Shown here: one piece after another, positions 27,326 to 35,922 of the stretch | Layout: each line of letters begins with the position of its first letter | Numbering within the stretch: the stretch's first letter is position 1 | NCBI RefSeq assembly: GCF_000308475.2 | Contig: NZ_BAFT02000004.1 | Coordinates: forward strand, 1 to 64,000 | Source of the DNA: Nocardia brasiliensis NBRC 14402 | GTDB lineage: Bacteria > Actinomycetota > Actinomycetes > Mycobacteriales > Mycobacteriaceae | Direction of reading: 5' to 3' | Length of the DNA: 64,000 nucleotides | Notes under the pieces: generated by a model | The model's input: the letters and a program-made list of their open reading frames with translations, nothing else | The model's database searches: none | Told to the model about the DNA's origin: nothing | Translations under genes and position numbers: made by a program

Positions 27326-27979
27326 CTCCACGTGCTGGCGCGAGATCAGCGCGCGCTCGACCGCCCGGTTGACCGCATCGATGCGCGAGACCGCCTCCAG
27401 CTTGGTGAAGATGTTGCGCAGGTGCCGTTTCACCGTCGCCTCGGCCACGCCGAGGCGGGTGGCGATCTGGCGATTGCTGAGCGCCTCGGCCACGAGCACG
27501 AGCACCTCACGCTCGCGGGTCGACAGCGTGCTGGGATCCTCGGGCTCTTCGGCCTTGGCCCGCAGGCTCTCCGGCGACACCGAAAGGGTGACCGTCTGCG
27601 GGCCTTCGCCCACGGACTGCTGGATCGCCGAGACCAGGGTGTGGCGCCGGGCGCCCTTGTGCAGATAGCCGCGGACGCCGAGCGAGAGCAGCTGCTGCAC
27701 GAGCTGCTGCGCGTCGTGCATGCTCAACACGATGATCCGCAGCGCTGGATCCTGTTCCAGCAGGCGGCGAACCGTGTCCGGCGGATTGCTCTCGGGCATT
27801 TCCAGATCCAGCAGCAACACGTCGGGGCGATGTTCGGCGGCCAGTTGAATCGCCGAGGTTCCGGTGCCTGCCTGCGCCACGATCTCGAAATCGGGTTCGG
27901 CCCGGAGCAGATCGCACAGTGCCTCTCGCAACAGGGTGTGGTCGTCGGCTACGAGAATGCGGATCTGGTTCTGGCTCAT
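27296..27979 (-). CDS. NarL/LuxR-family response regulator
   Basis: A 227-residue regulator. The receiver domain has acidic Asp12-Asp13, phosphoacceptor Asp58 (VLLLDLEMP) and the Lys in YLHKGA. The C-terminal LuxR helix-turn-helix reads LSTREREVLVLVAEALSNRQIATRLGVAEATVKRHL. Its ATG at 27979 overlaps the stop of the sensor kinase gene (ATGA), so the two form a two-component pair. Placed beside SARP genes, it is a likely pathway-level regulator of the meroterpenoid cluster. Confidence 0.93.
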   Translation of the reverse strand: MSQNQIRILVADDHTLLREALCDLLRAEPDFEIVAQAGTGTSAIQLAAEHRPDVLLLDLEMPESNPPDTVRRLLEQDPALRIIVLSMHDAQQLVQQLLSLGVRGYLHKGARRHTLVSAIQQSVGEGPQTVTLSVSPESLRAKAEEPEDPSTLSTREREVLVLVAEALSNRQIATRLGVAEATVKRHLRNIFTKLEAVSRIDAVNRAVERALISRQHVESPQGVRSWR

Positions 27980-29085
27980 AAGTTTTGACGCTCCTGGGCG
28001 ATCGGGATCCATAGGGTGACCCGGGTGCCGCGGCCCGGGGCGGAATCGATATGCACCGTGCCGCCGACCAGGTCGGAGCGCTCCTGCAGGATCAGCAGGC
28101 CGTTGCCACGGCCGCTAGCGCGCAGCGCCTGAACGTCGAAACCTTTTCCGTTGTCGATGATCTCGGCATGTACCTCGTGCGGCGCGATATCGATGTGCAC
28201 GACGACGTTGGCCGCACCCGCGTGAGTGTATGCGTTGCGCAGACACTCGCGGACCATGATGAACAGTTCCTCGGTGACCGCGCCGGGTATCCACTTGTCG
28301 CTGCCGCGCACCCACATCTGCAGCGGCGCGCCCGACTGCCCCAGCGAGCCGGCGAAGCCGCGCAGCGCGGTCTCCAGCGAGCCGTTCACCCCGGGCTGGC
28401 GCAGCTCGCTGACCAGCTCACGGCTGCGGGTAATCGTCTCCAGGATGGCGTCTTTGGCCAGCTGGACGTGCCGCGATCCCGAATCGTCGCCGGCGCGTTC
28501 GCATTCCAGCTCGTAGAGCTCGATCTGGCGCAGCGCCAAGCTGACCGAGTTGCCGATGTGGTCGTGGATCTCCCTGGCCAGCCTGCGCTGTCCTTGCTCG
28601 TGCGCCTCCCGCACCCGCTGCAGCAGGAAGGCGTCGTAGCCGATCGAGCCGGACTCGAGCCGCAGCCCGATCCCCTGCTGCAGCGCGCGCACGGCGGCGA
28701 CCAGGTCGGTCTGCGGTGCGCCGAGCTGCGCGGCGCATTCGGCGAGCACGGTCATGGCCAGATCGGCGATGATGCCGCCCGCGCGCACCGAATGGGTGAT
28801 GTGGGCGCCCTGCCGTACCCGCTCGGTGCCGAGATCGAAGACGTCGGTCACGTGACTGACCATGGGACTGCCCGCGGCGAGACTGCGCGCGCAGTCCTCG
28901 AAAATTCGGGTGGCTTGCAGCTCGCACTGTTCCCAGGCGGCCGAATTGGAAACGAGCGGACTGCCGATCTCTTCGAGGCGGGCACGATATTGCGCGATCA
29001 GCGCGGGAATTCGGGCGGTGAACAGTGCCGCGAAATCAGTTGACAAACTATCCGGCGGATCGGTCTCGATGCTTTGATTTGGCAC
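27976..29085 (-). CDS. Soluble NarX/DegS-type sensor histidine kinase
   Basis: A 369-residue HisKA_3 kinase: phosphoacceptor His174 in RLAREIHDHIGNSVSLALRQIE, then a HATPase_c domain with ECLRNAYTHAGA, IDNGKGFD and GNGLLILQERSDLVGG. No transmembrane segment is seen, so it senses a cytoplasmic signal through its about 150-residue helical N-terminus. GTG 29085 is preferred, with AGGA 6-7 nt upstream; the frame stays open to GTG 29136. It is paired with the overlapping response regulator. Confidence 0.9.
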   Translation of the reverse strand: MPNQSIETDPPDSLSTDFAALFTARIPALIAQYRARLEEIGSPLVSNSAAWEQCELQATRIFEDCARSLAAGSPMVSHVTDVFDLGTERVRQGAHITHSVRAGGIIADLAMTVLAECAAQLGAPQTDLVAAVRALQQGIGLRLESGSIGYDAFLLQRVREAHEQGQRRLAREIHDHIGNSVSLALRQIELYELECERAGDDSGSRHVQLAKDAILETITRSRELVSELRQPGVNGSLETALRGFAGSLGQSGAPLQMWVRGSDKWIPGAVTEELFIMVRECLRNAYTHAGAANVVVHIDIAPHEVHAEIIDNGKGFDVQALRASGRGNGLLILQERSDLVGGTVHIDSAPGRGTRVTLWIPIAQERQNL

Positions 29086-29474
29086 TGATCTTCCTGTAGT
29101 ATCTCTGCCGATCACACCCGCCCACCCTTCTCGCACTGCCCCGCCGCGCGCAACCCGGCCGGCATCCGGGCTCAGCGTAGAACTAGATCGAATCCTACCC
29201 CGGCGTCGAGGGCCCTTCCAGCGTTCTGCATTGAAACGGCGTGCCGCTCAATACGTTCGATCCTGCGGGTGGGTACCACGTCGGGGACATTCTCTACAGC
29301 AGCGTAGACCAATGGGTTCGATCCCGGATCGAACTTACCGGTCTGATTATCCCTTCGGAGTAGTCGGTATCTCTTAGGGCGCAGGTCCGTTGCCCGCGCC
29401 GGGGTGCCGTGTTGCTATCGAGAAGGCGACGTCCGATCGCCGAGACTCGTGCAGATTCGAAGGTTGTTCAGCTG
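29086..29474. other. Divergent control region between the sensor kinase and SARP 1
   Basis: This 389-bp spacer has no gene. It contains the perfect palindrome at 29316-29334 and an extra copy of its half site GTTCGATCC at 29255-29263. It must carry promoters for the two-component operon (minus) and for SARP 1 (plus). Confidence 0.55.
29316..29334. promoter_or_regulatory. Perfect palindrome GTTCGATCC-C-GGATCGAAC
   Basis: Nine-base arms flank a single central C. A further half site GTTCGATCC sits 61 bp upstream at 29255-29263. The position between the two-component genes and SARP 1 makes it a good operator candidate for the NarL-type regulator or another dimeric protein. Confidence 0.55.
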
Positions 29475-30275
29475 ATGGAAGTATCGGAAACACGCCCGCG
29501 GAACGAGATGCGGTTCACCGTGCTCGGCCCGCTCCAGGTGGGTACCGCCGATCGCGCCTACGCCGTGCAGGGTGCGAAGGTCAAGACCATCCTGGCCGCC
29601 CTGCTGGCCCGGGCCGATCGTCCGGTGAGCGTGGCCGCCCTCGGCACCGAACTCTGGGGCGGGCGCCCGCCGGGACACCCGGAAACCACTGTCCGCGTAC
29701 ACATCTACCATCTGCGCCGCGCCCTCGGCCGCTACCTGGGCGTGCCCGGCGAGCAGATCGTGCGCACCGAACCGACCGGCTACCGGCTCGTGGCGGACCC
29801 CGCGCAGATCGACGCCGGGCGGTTCGACGCCTGGGGCGAGCGCAGCGTGACGCTGCTCCGCCGCGGCCTGCCCGAGGCCGCCGCGGTCCTGGCACAGGAC
29901 GCGCTGCGGCTGTGGCAGGGTTCGAGCGCGCTGCCGTACGTGACGCCGGGTCCGATCGTGAGCAGCTACGTCAACTACCTCGACGAGCGACGGTTGCGCG
30001 TGCTCGCTTGCCACGCCGACGCGCTGATGACACTGGGGCAGTTCGCCGATCTCGTTGCGGCACTGCGCGAACTCGTCACCGATCACCCGCTCGACGAGTC
30101 CTTCCACCTGCGCCTGATCGCGGCGCTGCACCGATCCGGCCGGCGTGCGGACGCGTTGCGCGCCTGTCAGGAGCTGCGCCGGGTCCTCGATCGCGAGCTC
30201 GGCCTCGGCCCCTCGGCCCAGATGCTGGAACTGGAGCAGGAGATCCTGCGGGTGCCCGAGACGGCGAGCGTGTAG
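29475..30275 (+). CDS. SARP-family transcriptional activator 1
   Basis: A 266-residue protein with an OmpR-type winged helix (RFTVLGPLQV...KVKTILAALLARADRPVSVAALGTELWGG...VHIYHLRRALG) and a C-terminal bacterial transcriptional activator (BTAD) helical domain ending ELRRVLDRELGLGPSAQM. SARPs activate secondary-metabolite operons by binding direct repeats near the -35 region. ATG 29475 follows GAAGG by about 11 nt; ATG 29508 is an alternative start. It probably activates the nearby meroterpenoid genes. Confidence 0.9.
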   Translation: MEVSETRPRNEMRFTVLGPLQVGTADRAYAVQGAKVKTILAALLARADRPVSVAALGTELWGGRPPGHPETTVRVHIYHLRRALGRYLGVPGEQIVRTEPTGYRLVADPAQIDAGRFDAWGERSVTLLRRGLPEAAAVLAQDALRLWQGSSALPYVTPGPIVSSYVNYLDERRLRVLACHADALMTLGQFADLVAALRELVTDHPLDESFHLRLIAALHRSGRRADALRACQELRRVLDRELGLGPSAQMLELEQEILRVPETASV

Positions 30276-30539
30276 CACGCCCCCGGCCGGTAATCCCGTC
30301 CCTTTTGTCCGGATAGGAATGTCCGGCCATTCTTGTCGCGCCCGCCCGGGAACCACAGCGAACGGCAATAACTGCGCCGAATTCGCCCAACGGTGCGACG
30401 ATGCCCAAAAAGTGGTACGCGGCCATTGTGACCTGCACGACCCCGGCACCGATCCCGCCTGCTTTTACACGAGATTTACCACACTTTTATCCGGTCGACC
30501 GAGCATCGCTAATATCGGACCCGTAGAAAGGGGGCAGGC

Positions 30540-30605
30540 ATGCGAACCGGGGTGCCGACGGAAACTGCTGCACCGCAGGACCATTCGACGAAGGAACCGA
30601 CATGA
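30540..30605 (+). CDS. 21-residue leader peptide ORF upstream of the cupin-like gene
   Basis: AAAGGGGG lies 5 nt before ATG 30540, a stronger ribosome site than that of most genes here. The frame MRTGVPTETAAPQDHSTKEPT ends in TGA overlapping the next ATG (30602). It may couple translation of the downstream gene. No family is known and no function is proposed. Confidence 0.35.
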   Translation: MRTGVPTETAAPQDHSTKEPT

Positions 30606-30645
30606 TCTGCGCCGCAGGAACATTCGACAAGGGAAACGACATGAC
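30568..30645 (+). repeat. Tandem 39-bp duplication covering ribosome site and start codon
   Basis: Copies at 30568-30606 and 30607-30645 match at 33 of 39 positions. Each contains CCGCAGGA, ATTCGAC, a purine-rich ribosome site and GACATGA, so the duplication gives the gene two possible starts in the same frame (ATG 30602 and 30641). Confidence 0.7.
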
Positions 30646-30982
30646 GTCGAACGACGCCCGGGCCGAGGTCGCCCCGGACGAGGATGACCGCACCGTCTTG
30701 GTCGAGGAGGACGGCGTGACGTGCTGGATGGAACGCGTACCGCCGGACCGGTGCGGCACCCTGCACCACGACCCGCGCTCCTCGATCACCGTCGTGCTCT
30801 CCGGTGGTCCGGTCGAGGTGGTCGACGAGCACGATCATGTGCTCAGCCGGACCACCCTGACCACCGGTCAGGTCATCCGCGGCGGCGGCCTGCCCGCGCC
30901 GTACCGGCTCTACAACCTCGCCGACCAAGCCCTGGTCCTGGTGGTCATCGAACTGCCCGACCCGCCCGCGTCGACGTCCTGA
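30602..30982 (+). CDS. Small cupin-like protein
   Basis: Up to 126 residues, or 113 from ATG 30641. The middle shows a beta-rich cupin pattern: CGTLHHDPRSSITVVLSGGPVEVVDEHD, then TLTTGQVIRGGG and APYRLYNLADQALVLVVIELP. The metal-binding His pattern is incomplete (one HH pair), so it may bind a ligand rather than catalyse. Both possible starts have good ribosome sites because of the tandem duplication. It lies between the two SARP genes on the same strand; a regulatory or tailoring role is possible. Confidence 0.65.
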   Translation: MICAAGTFDKGNDMTSNDARAEVAPDEDDRTVLVEEDGVTCWMERVPPDRCGTLHHDPRSSITVVLSGGPVEVVDEHDHVLSRTTLTTGQVIRGGGLPAPYRLYNLADQALVLVVIELPDPPASTS

Positions 30983-31255
30983 CGATTCCCCTATAGCACA
31001 AAGAGATTCGACGGCCCGGTGGTCAGCAGAGGCATCCGCCTCGGACCCCGGGTCGTTTATCGTATCTGCGCCGCGGGGATTCGGCCGCCGACCGACCCGA
31101 GATCAAATAGACAAAGGCAAAACCGGATGCACGCCCCGATTATCGAGGGCATCGATGCGACGTTTGTGTGACCCGGCTACTCCTTTCGACGCAGTGTGGT
31201 CCCACAGGACGGATTGGCGGGCCGGTTGCGGTCGGTTTTGATATTGGAAGTAGGG

Positions 31256-32095
31256 ATGCAACAACGGATTCGCTCGACGAGTCCGGTTGAGATGGATGGA
31301 CACACAATGGTTGAGATCAGAATTCTCGGTCCGCTGGAGATCGAAGGTGATACGGGAATGCCTCGGCTCGACTCGTACCGGCAGCGAGCCGTACTCGGCT
31401 TGCTCGCACTGGAGGCAAACCGCGTCACCTCGATCGAAAGCCTGACCGATGCGGTGTGGGACGGCGAACCCCCGGCGACGGCACGATCGCAGATCCAGAT
31501 CTGCATTTCGGTGTTGCGCCGGGTGCTCGCCGACAGCGGTTGCCCGGCCGCCATCGAGACGCGCGCGCCCGGGTATCGGCTGGTCTTCGACAGATCCAAC
31601 CTGGACAGCGCCCAGTTCGACGACCTGCTGGCCCAGGCCAGGGTGGAGGAGCAGGACGGCAATCTCACGGGCGCGCTGGTCGCGCTGCGGATGGCGTTGC
31701 GCCTGTGGCGCGGACCGGTGCTCGCGGATGTGCCCAGCGGTCGCATCCAGCGCATCGCCTACCCGCTCACCGAGCGGCGGGTGGCCGCGGAACTGTCCCG
31801 GTTCCGGATCGAGCTGGCGCTCGGCCGGGCCTGGGAAATCGTGCCCGACCTGCAAGCACATGTCGACGCACATCCGCTGTGGGAAGAAACCTATGGCTAC
31901 CTGATGCTCGCCCTGTACCGCTGCGGGCGCACGGCCGAGGCCCTGGAGGTCTATCAGCGGGCGCGGGCCACGCTGATCCAGCAGGTCGGGCTGGAACCCT
32001 CCGATGAGTTGCGCAAGCTGGAACGGGCCATTCTGGCCGGAGGTGAAAGTCTGCCCCGGCCGGCGCTGTTCGAACCGGCGCGGCGTGCCGGGTGA
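31256..32095 (+). CDS. SARP-family transcriptional activator 2
   Basis: A 279-residue paralogue of SARP 1, with VEIRILGPLEI...RQRAVLGLLALEANRVTSIESLTDAVWDGEPP...ISVLRRVL and a BTAD domain (VPDLQAHVDAHPLWEETYGYLMLALYRCGRTAEALEVYQ). ATG 31256 has GGAAG 5 nt upstream; ATG 31292 and 31307 are later options. A strong hairpin terminator follows the gene. Two SARPs beside one cluster suggest a cascade or separate control of the two divergent operons. Confidence 0.9.
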   Translation: MQQRIRSTSPVEMDGHTMVEIRILGPLEIEGDTGMPRLDSYRQRAVLGLLALEANRVTSIESLTDAVWDGEPPATARSQIQICISVLRRVLADSGCPAAIETRAPGYRLVFDRSNLDSAQFDDLLAQARVEEQDGNLTGALVALRMALRLWRGPVLADVPSGRIQRIAYPLTERRVAAELSRFRIELALGRAWEIVPDLQAHVDAHPLWEETYGYLMLALYRCGRTAEALEVYQRARATLIQQVGLEPSDELRKLERAILAGGESLPRPALFEPARRAG

Positions 32096-32182
32096 GCCCG
32101 GCGCACTGAAGGCCCGTCGCAGCGGCCATCGGGATCGCCCCCGGGGCACCGGACGGCTGCGGCGGGCACCGCACAACCGACG

Positions 32183-32221
32183 CGGGCACAGCGACAGCTA
32201 TGGGAAGGCTGTTGCTGTGCC
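32183..32221. terminator. Bidirectional hairpin terminator
   Basis: GGGCACAGCGACAGC and GCTGTTGCTGTGCCC pair over 15 bp with one G-T mismatch and a 9-nt loop. It lies between the convergent SARP 2 and HTH genes. There is no long T-run, as is common in high-GC actinobacteria. Confidence 0.75.
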
Positions 32222-32231
32222 CCCGTTCTCG

Positions 32232-32423
32232 CTATCGGACCGGTTCCGGGTCGCCGAGCAGTACGAAGATCTCGGACAGGTCGTACTCGGCGCGACCGGG
32301 TCTGCCGTACCGGGTCAGCTTGCCGCGACTCGCCCATTTCCGGATGGTCTCCTGCTTGACTCCCGCAGCGAGCGCGGCGAGTTCGGTCGGCACCAGGCGC
32401 CGGTCGGCCAACTGCATGGTCAT
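32232..32423 (-). CDS. Small helix-turn-helix DNA-binding protein
   Basis: A 63-residue protein with a MerR/excisionase-like winged helix: LVPTELAALAAGVKQETIRKWASRGKLTRYG...YDLSEI. ATG 32423 overlaps the stop of the zinc-ribbon gene (ATGA), so the two are translated together. Such pairs recur in actinomycete genomes, often near phage- or plasmid-derived genes. The target is unknown. Confidence 0.75.
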   Translation of the reverse strand: MTMQLADRRLVPTELAALAAGVKQETIRKWASRGKLTRYGRPGRAEYDLSEIFVLLGDPEPVR

Positions 32424-33088
32424 GCGACCGCCTCCCCGCGCCGCACGGCGTGCCGCTGCGGCCGGCTGACCCGGCGCTGCAACGCCAGCCACTGATGCGG
32501 CTGCCAGCTGTGCCCCGCCGAGCAGCGCACCAGGCTGTCGCCGGGCCCGGCCGTGGCCAGCTGGGCGTACACCTTCTGGTGGCACCCCGGGCGGTCGCAG
32601 TCGCCCACCTCGATCTGGTTCGGCACCGGGTCGATCACCTGCTGGGCGAGGGCATGCACCTCGGCGAATTCGTCCATCGCGTCGACGATCGCCGGATGCG
32701 CGGCCAGCCAATCCCCGTACTGCAGCAGGAAATCCACCAGCGTGGTGATGTCGCGGCGCGGCCGCCGCGGCGGCCGGGCCTCGTCCACCACCATGGCCGC
32801 CCACGAGGTCGCGAGCGCCAGCACCTCCGTGCGGGCTTCGACCAGCGCGTCCTTCAGGACGATGCCCTGGCGCAGTCCGCCCCGGGCCGGTGCCATCCTG
32901 CGGTTGCGCTCGCCCTGCAGTAACTCGCCGCACCGTGCGTACAGCACCGGCAATTGCCGCAGCGTCTCGAAAAAGCGAGACAGGCAATCGGGGCACACGC
33001 GCACATCGTCGGCCGGTGGCGTGGATCGCAATGTTTCGATCGCCACGGCGCTGCGGCAGGTCGGATTTTCGCATAATGCCTCGGACAT
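32420..33088 (-). CDS. Cys-rich (zinc-binding) protein, possibly OvmZ-like
   Basis: A 222-residue protein with an N-terminal Cys pair set (ALCENPTCRSA...VCPDCL), a helical middle, and a second Cys/His cluster (CDRPGCHQKV...VRCSAGHSW), which suggests two zinc sites. I associate this pattern with OvmZ-type proteins of Streptomyces, with modest certainty. It is coupled to the small HTH protein. No enzymatic motif is seen; a regulatory role with its partner is inferred. Confidence 0.65.
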   Translation of the reverse strand: MSEALCENPTCRSAVAIETLRSTPPADDVRVCPDCLSRFFETLRQLPVLYARCGELLQGERNRRMAPARGGLRQGIVLKDALVEARTEVLALATSWAAMVVDEARPPRRPRRDITTLVDFLLQYGDWLAAHPAIVDAMDEFAEVHALAQQVIDPVPNQIEVGDCDRPGCHQKVYAQLATAGPGDSLVRCSAGHSWQPHQWLALQRRVSRPQRHAVRRGEAVA

Positions 33089-33505
33089 CTGTCTGCTCCT
33101 TCGGGCGCTGTCGTCTTGGCACTGCCCACGGTTGCAGAGCCGCGTATTCCCCCGATATCTCCCGCCTGTTGCGCCGCGATAGCGGAACAGGGTGGGTGAA
33201 TGGAGGCACGCGCACTACTCCGTTCGGATAATTTCCCCGCCCATTCCACACCGATAGGCTGACGGAGTGGCTCGCGACTGGACCATTACGGAAAGAGAGC
33301 CTGTGCCCCGCTCTGACCAGCAGCACAGTGAATTCGAGAGTCATGGGCCAGATCCTGGAGGCCCGGGTGGTTCCGGCGGCGGTTTCGTGGCCGGCTACGG
33401 TCGCAGCGGGGCACACAACCTTCGCAACTTCGCCGATCCGGTTCCGCAAAAATAGGCATTTGCGAGGCGATTCCGGCCCGCGCGCGGCTCGGTAGCGTGC
33501 GAAAC
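33089..33505. other. Divergent intergenic region upstream of prpD
   Basis: About 417 bp without a supported gene. A 62-codon plus-strand frame at 33267-33455, rich in Gly/Ser and starting with GTG, has no good ribosome site. The stretch should hold promoters for prpDBC and for the zinc-protein gene. No clear palindrome was found. Confidence 0.4.
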
Positions 33506-35008
33506 ATGAAGAATCATCTCGTTCGCACCCACCGCTCCGCCGAGCCGTTCCCGCGCGAAGCGCACCTCGCCTGGCGCATCGCCGAGGTCGCCGCCGATCC
33601 GGTCGAGGTGGCGCCGGAGACCGCGGAGATGATCGTCAACCGGATCATCGACAACGCCGCGGTCGCGGCCGCGTCCCTCACCCGGCGTCCGGTCGCCAAC
33701 GCGCGTGCCCAGGCCCTGGCCCACCCGTACCGGCCCGGTGCCCCGGTGTTCGGGGTCGGTGGCGCCTACTCCCCCGAATGGGCAGCCTGGGCCAACGGCG
33801 TTGCCGTGCGCGAACTCGACTTCCACGACACCTTCCTGGCGGCGGAGTACTCGCACCCCGGTGACAACATTCCGCCGATCCTGGCCGTGGCCCAGCACGC
33901 GGGGCGCAGCGGTGCGGATCTGATCCGTGGCCTGGCAACGGGTTACGAGATCCAGGTGGATCTGGTGCGGGCGATCTGCCTGCACCAGCACAAGATCGAC
34001 CACGTCGCGCACCTCGGTCCGTCCGCCGCCGCGGGCCTCGGCACGCTGCTCGGCCTGGACACCGAGACCATCTACCAGGCGGTCGGGCAGGCGCTGCACA
34101 CGACCACCGCGACCAGGCAGTCGCGCAAGGGCGAGATCTCCAGCTGGAAGGCCTACGCACCGGCGTTCGCGGGCAAGATGGCGGTCGAGGCCGTCGATCG
34201 CGCGCTGCGCGGCGAGGGCGCGCCGGCGCCGATCTGGGAGGGCGAGGACGGGGTGATCGCCTGGCTGCTCGGCGGGCCGCAGGCCGAGTACTCGGTGCCG
34301 CTACCCGGACCGGGCGAGCCCAAGCGCGGAATTCTCGACACCTACACCAAGGAACACTCCGCCGAATACCAGAGCCAAGCGCCGATCGATCTGGCGTTCC
34401 GCCTGCGCGAGCGGGTCGGCGATCTGGACCAGATCGCCTCGATCGTGCTGCACACCAGCCATCACACGCACTATGTGATCGGCACCGGATCCGGCGATCC
34501 GCAGAAGTTCGATCCCGCGGCCTCGCGCGAAACCCTCGACCACTCGATCATGTACATCTTCGCGGTCGCCCTGCAGGACGGTACCTGGCATCACGAGCGC
34601 TCCTACGCGCCCGAGCGCGCACAGCGGCCCGACACCGTCGCACTGTGGCGCAAGATCTCCACCGCCGAAGATGCCGAGTGGACCCGCCGCTACCACTCCA
34701 CCGACCCCAATGAGAAGGCATTCGGTGCTCGCGCCGAAATCACTTTGAAGAGCGGCGAAGTCGTCACCGACGAGCTCGCCGTCGCCGACGCACACCCGCT
34801 CGGCGCGCGCCCGTTCGCCCGCGAGCAGTACATCGCCAAATTCCGCACCCTCGCCGACGGCGTGATCGACCCCGCCGAGCAGGATCGGTTTCTCGACGTC
34901 GCGCAGCGCACGCCCGAGCTCACACCGGCCGAGCTGAGCGGGCTCACCTTCGCCGTCTCCGATGACGTGCTGGCGCGTTCGCCGCAGTCGCCCGAGGGCC
35001 TGTTCTGA
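33506..35008 (+). CDS. prpD: 2-methylcitrate dehydratase (MmgE/PrpD family)
   Basis: It dehydrates 2-methylcitrate in the propionate-degrading methylcitrate cycle. The 500-residue protein has the PrpD core [55 protein letters not shown], and [24 protein letters not shown] 33506 is chosen over GTG 33497. Its stop overlaps the prpB start (TGATG). The order prpD-prpB-prpC matches that of corynebacteria. Confidence 0.96.
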   Translation: MKNHLVRTHRSAEPFPREAHLAWRIAEVAADPVEVAPETAEMIVNRIIDNAAVAAASLTRRPVANARAQALAHPYRPGAPVFGVGGAYSPEWAAWANGVAVRELDFHDTFLAAEYSHPGDNIPPILAVAQHAGRSGADLIRGLATGYEIQVDLVRAICLHQHKIDHVAHLGPSAAAGLGTLLGLDTETIYQAVGQALHTTTATRQSRKGEISSWKAYAPAFAGKMAVEAVDRALRGEGAPAPIWEGEDGVIAWLLGGPQAEYSVPLPGPGEPKRGILDTYTKEHSAEYQSQAPIDLAFRLRERVGDLDQIASIVLHTSHHTHYVIGTGSGDPQKFDPAASRETLDHSIMYIFAVALQDGTWHHERSYAPERAQRPDTVALWRKISTAEDAEWTRRYHSTDPNEKAFGARAEITLKSGEVVTDELAVADAHPLGARPFAREQYIAKFRTLADGVIDPAEQDRFLDVAQRTPELTPAELSGLTFAVSDDVLARSPQSPEGLF

Positions 35009-35922
35009 TGACCGGCCTGCTGGCGGCGACGACCTCGGCCGCCGACAAGCGTGCGGCTTTCCGGGCGGGCTTGGCCTCGGGCAGTATCCAGCGACTACCC
35101 GGTGCTTTCAATCCGTTGGTGGCCAAGCTGATCCAGGAGATCGGGTTCGAGGGCGTCTACGTTTCGGGCGCGGTGGTCTCCGCCGAGCTCGCGCTGCCCG
35201 ATATCGGGCTCACTACGCTCAGCGAGGTCACCGAGCGCGGCCGCCAGATCGCGCGGGTCACGGATCTGCCCGTGCTCATCGACGCCGATACCGGTTTCGG
35301 TGAGCCGATGAGCGCGGCTCGCACCGTGACGCTGCTGGAGGACGCCGGGCTCGCGGGATGTCACCTCGAAGACCAGGTGAATCCGAAGCGCTGCGGGCAT
35401 CTGGACGGTAAGGCCGTGGTGCCGACGCAGGAGATGGTGCGCCGCCTGCGCGCGGCCGTATCCGCAAGGCGTGACCCGAATTTCGTGATCTGCGCGCGCA
35501 CCGACGCCGCCGGGATCGAAGGCATCGACGCCGCCGTCGAACGGGCGCAGGCCTATGTCGACGCCGGCGCCGACCTGATCTTCACCGAGGCACTGTACAG
35601 CGCAGGCGATTTCGAGAAGTTTCGCGCCGCGATCTCGATTCCGCTGCTGGCCAACATGACCGAGTTCGGCAAGTCCGAGCTGCTGAGCGCCGGGACGCTC
35701 GAGTCGATCGGTTACAACGCGGTCATCTATCCCGTATCCACACTGCGGCTGGCGATGTGGGCCGCCGAACAGGGCTTGCGCGAGATCTTCGCCGAGGGCA
35801 CCCAGGCGGGGCTGCTCGACCGGATGCAACACCGCAGCAGGCTCTACGAACTGCTCGAGTACGAGCGCTACAACGAATTCGACTCCGAGATCTTCAATTT
35901 CAGGCTGGGGAAGGACCAGTAA
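35008..35922 (+). CDS. prpB: Methylisocitrate lyase
   Basis: It splits 2-methylisocitrate into pyruvate and succinate. The 304-residue protein has LPGAFNPLVAKLIQEIGFEGVYVSGA, LIDADTGFGEP (metal site) and the catalytic loop NPKRCGHLDGKAVVP with Cys. The fold is a PEP mutase/isocitrate lyase-type barrel. It starts within the prpD stop and its TAA overlaps the prpC ATG (TAATG). Confidence 0.97.
   Translation: MTGLLAATTSAADKRAAFRAGLASGSIQRLPGAFNPLVAKLIQEIGFEGVYVSGAVVSAELALPDIGLTTLSEVTERGRQIARVTDLPVLIDADTGFGEPMSAARTVTLLEDAGLAGCHLEDQVNPKRCGHLDGKAVVPTQEMVRRLRAAVSARRDPNFVICARTDAAGIEGIDAAVERAQAYVDAGADLIFTEALYSAGDFEKFRAAISIPLLANMTEFGKSELLSAGTLESIGYNAVIYPVSTLRLAMWAAEQGLREIFAEGTQAGLLDRMQHRSRLYELLEYERYNEFDSEIFNFRLGKDQ

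Noticed and set aside
33267..33455. A 62-codon Gly/Ser-rich plus-strand ORF upstream of prpD
   Set aside because: GTG start without a ribosome site, no family and promoter-like location; left as intergenic.
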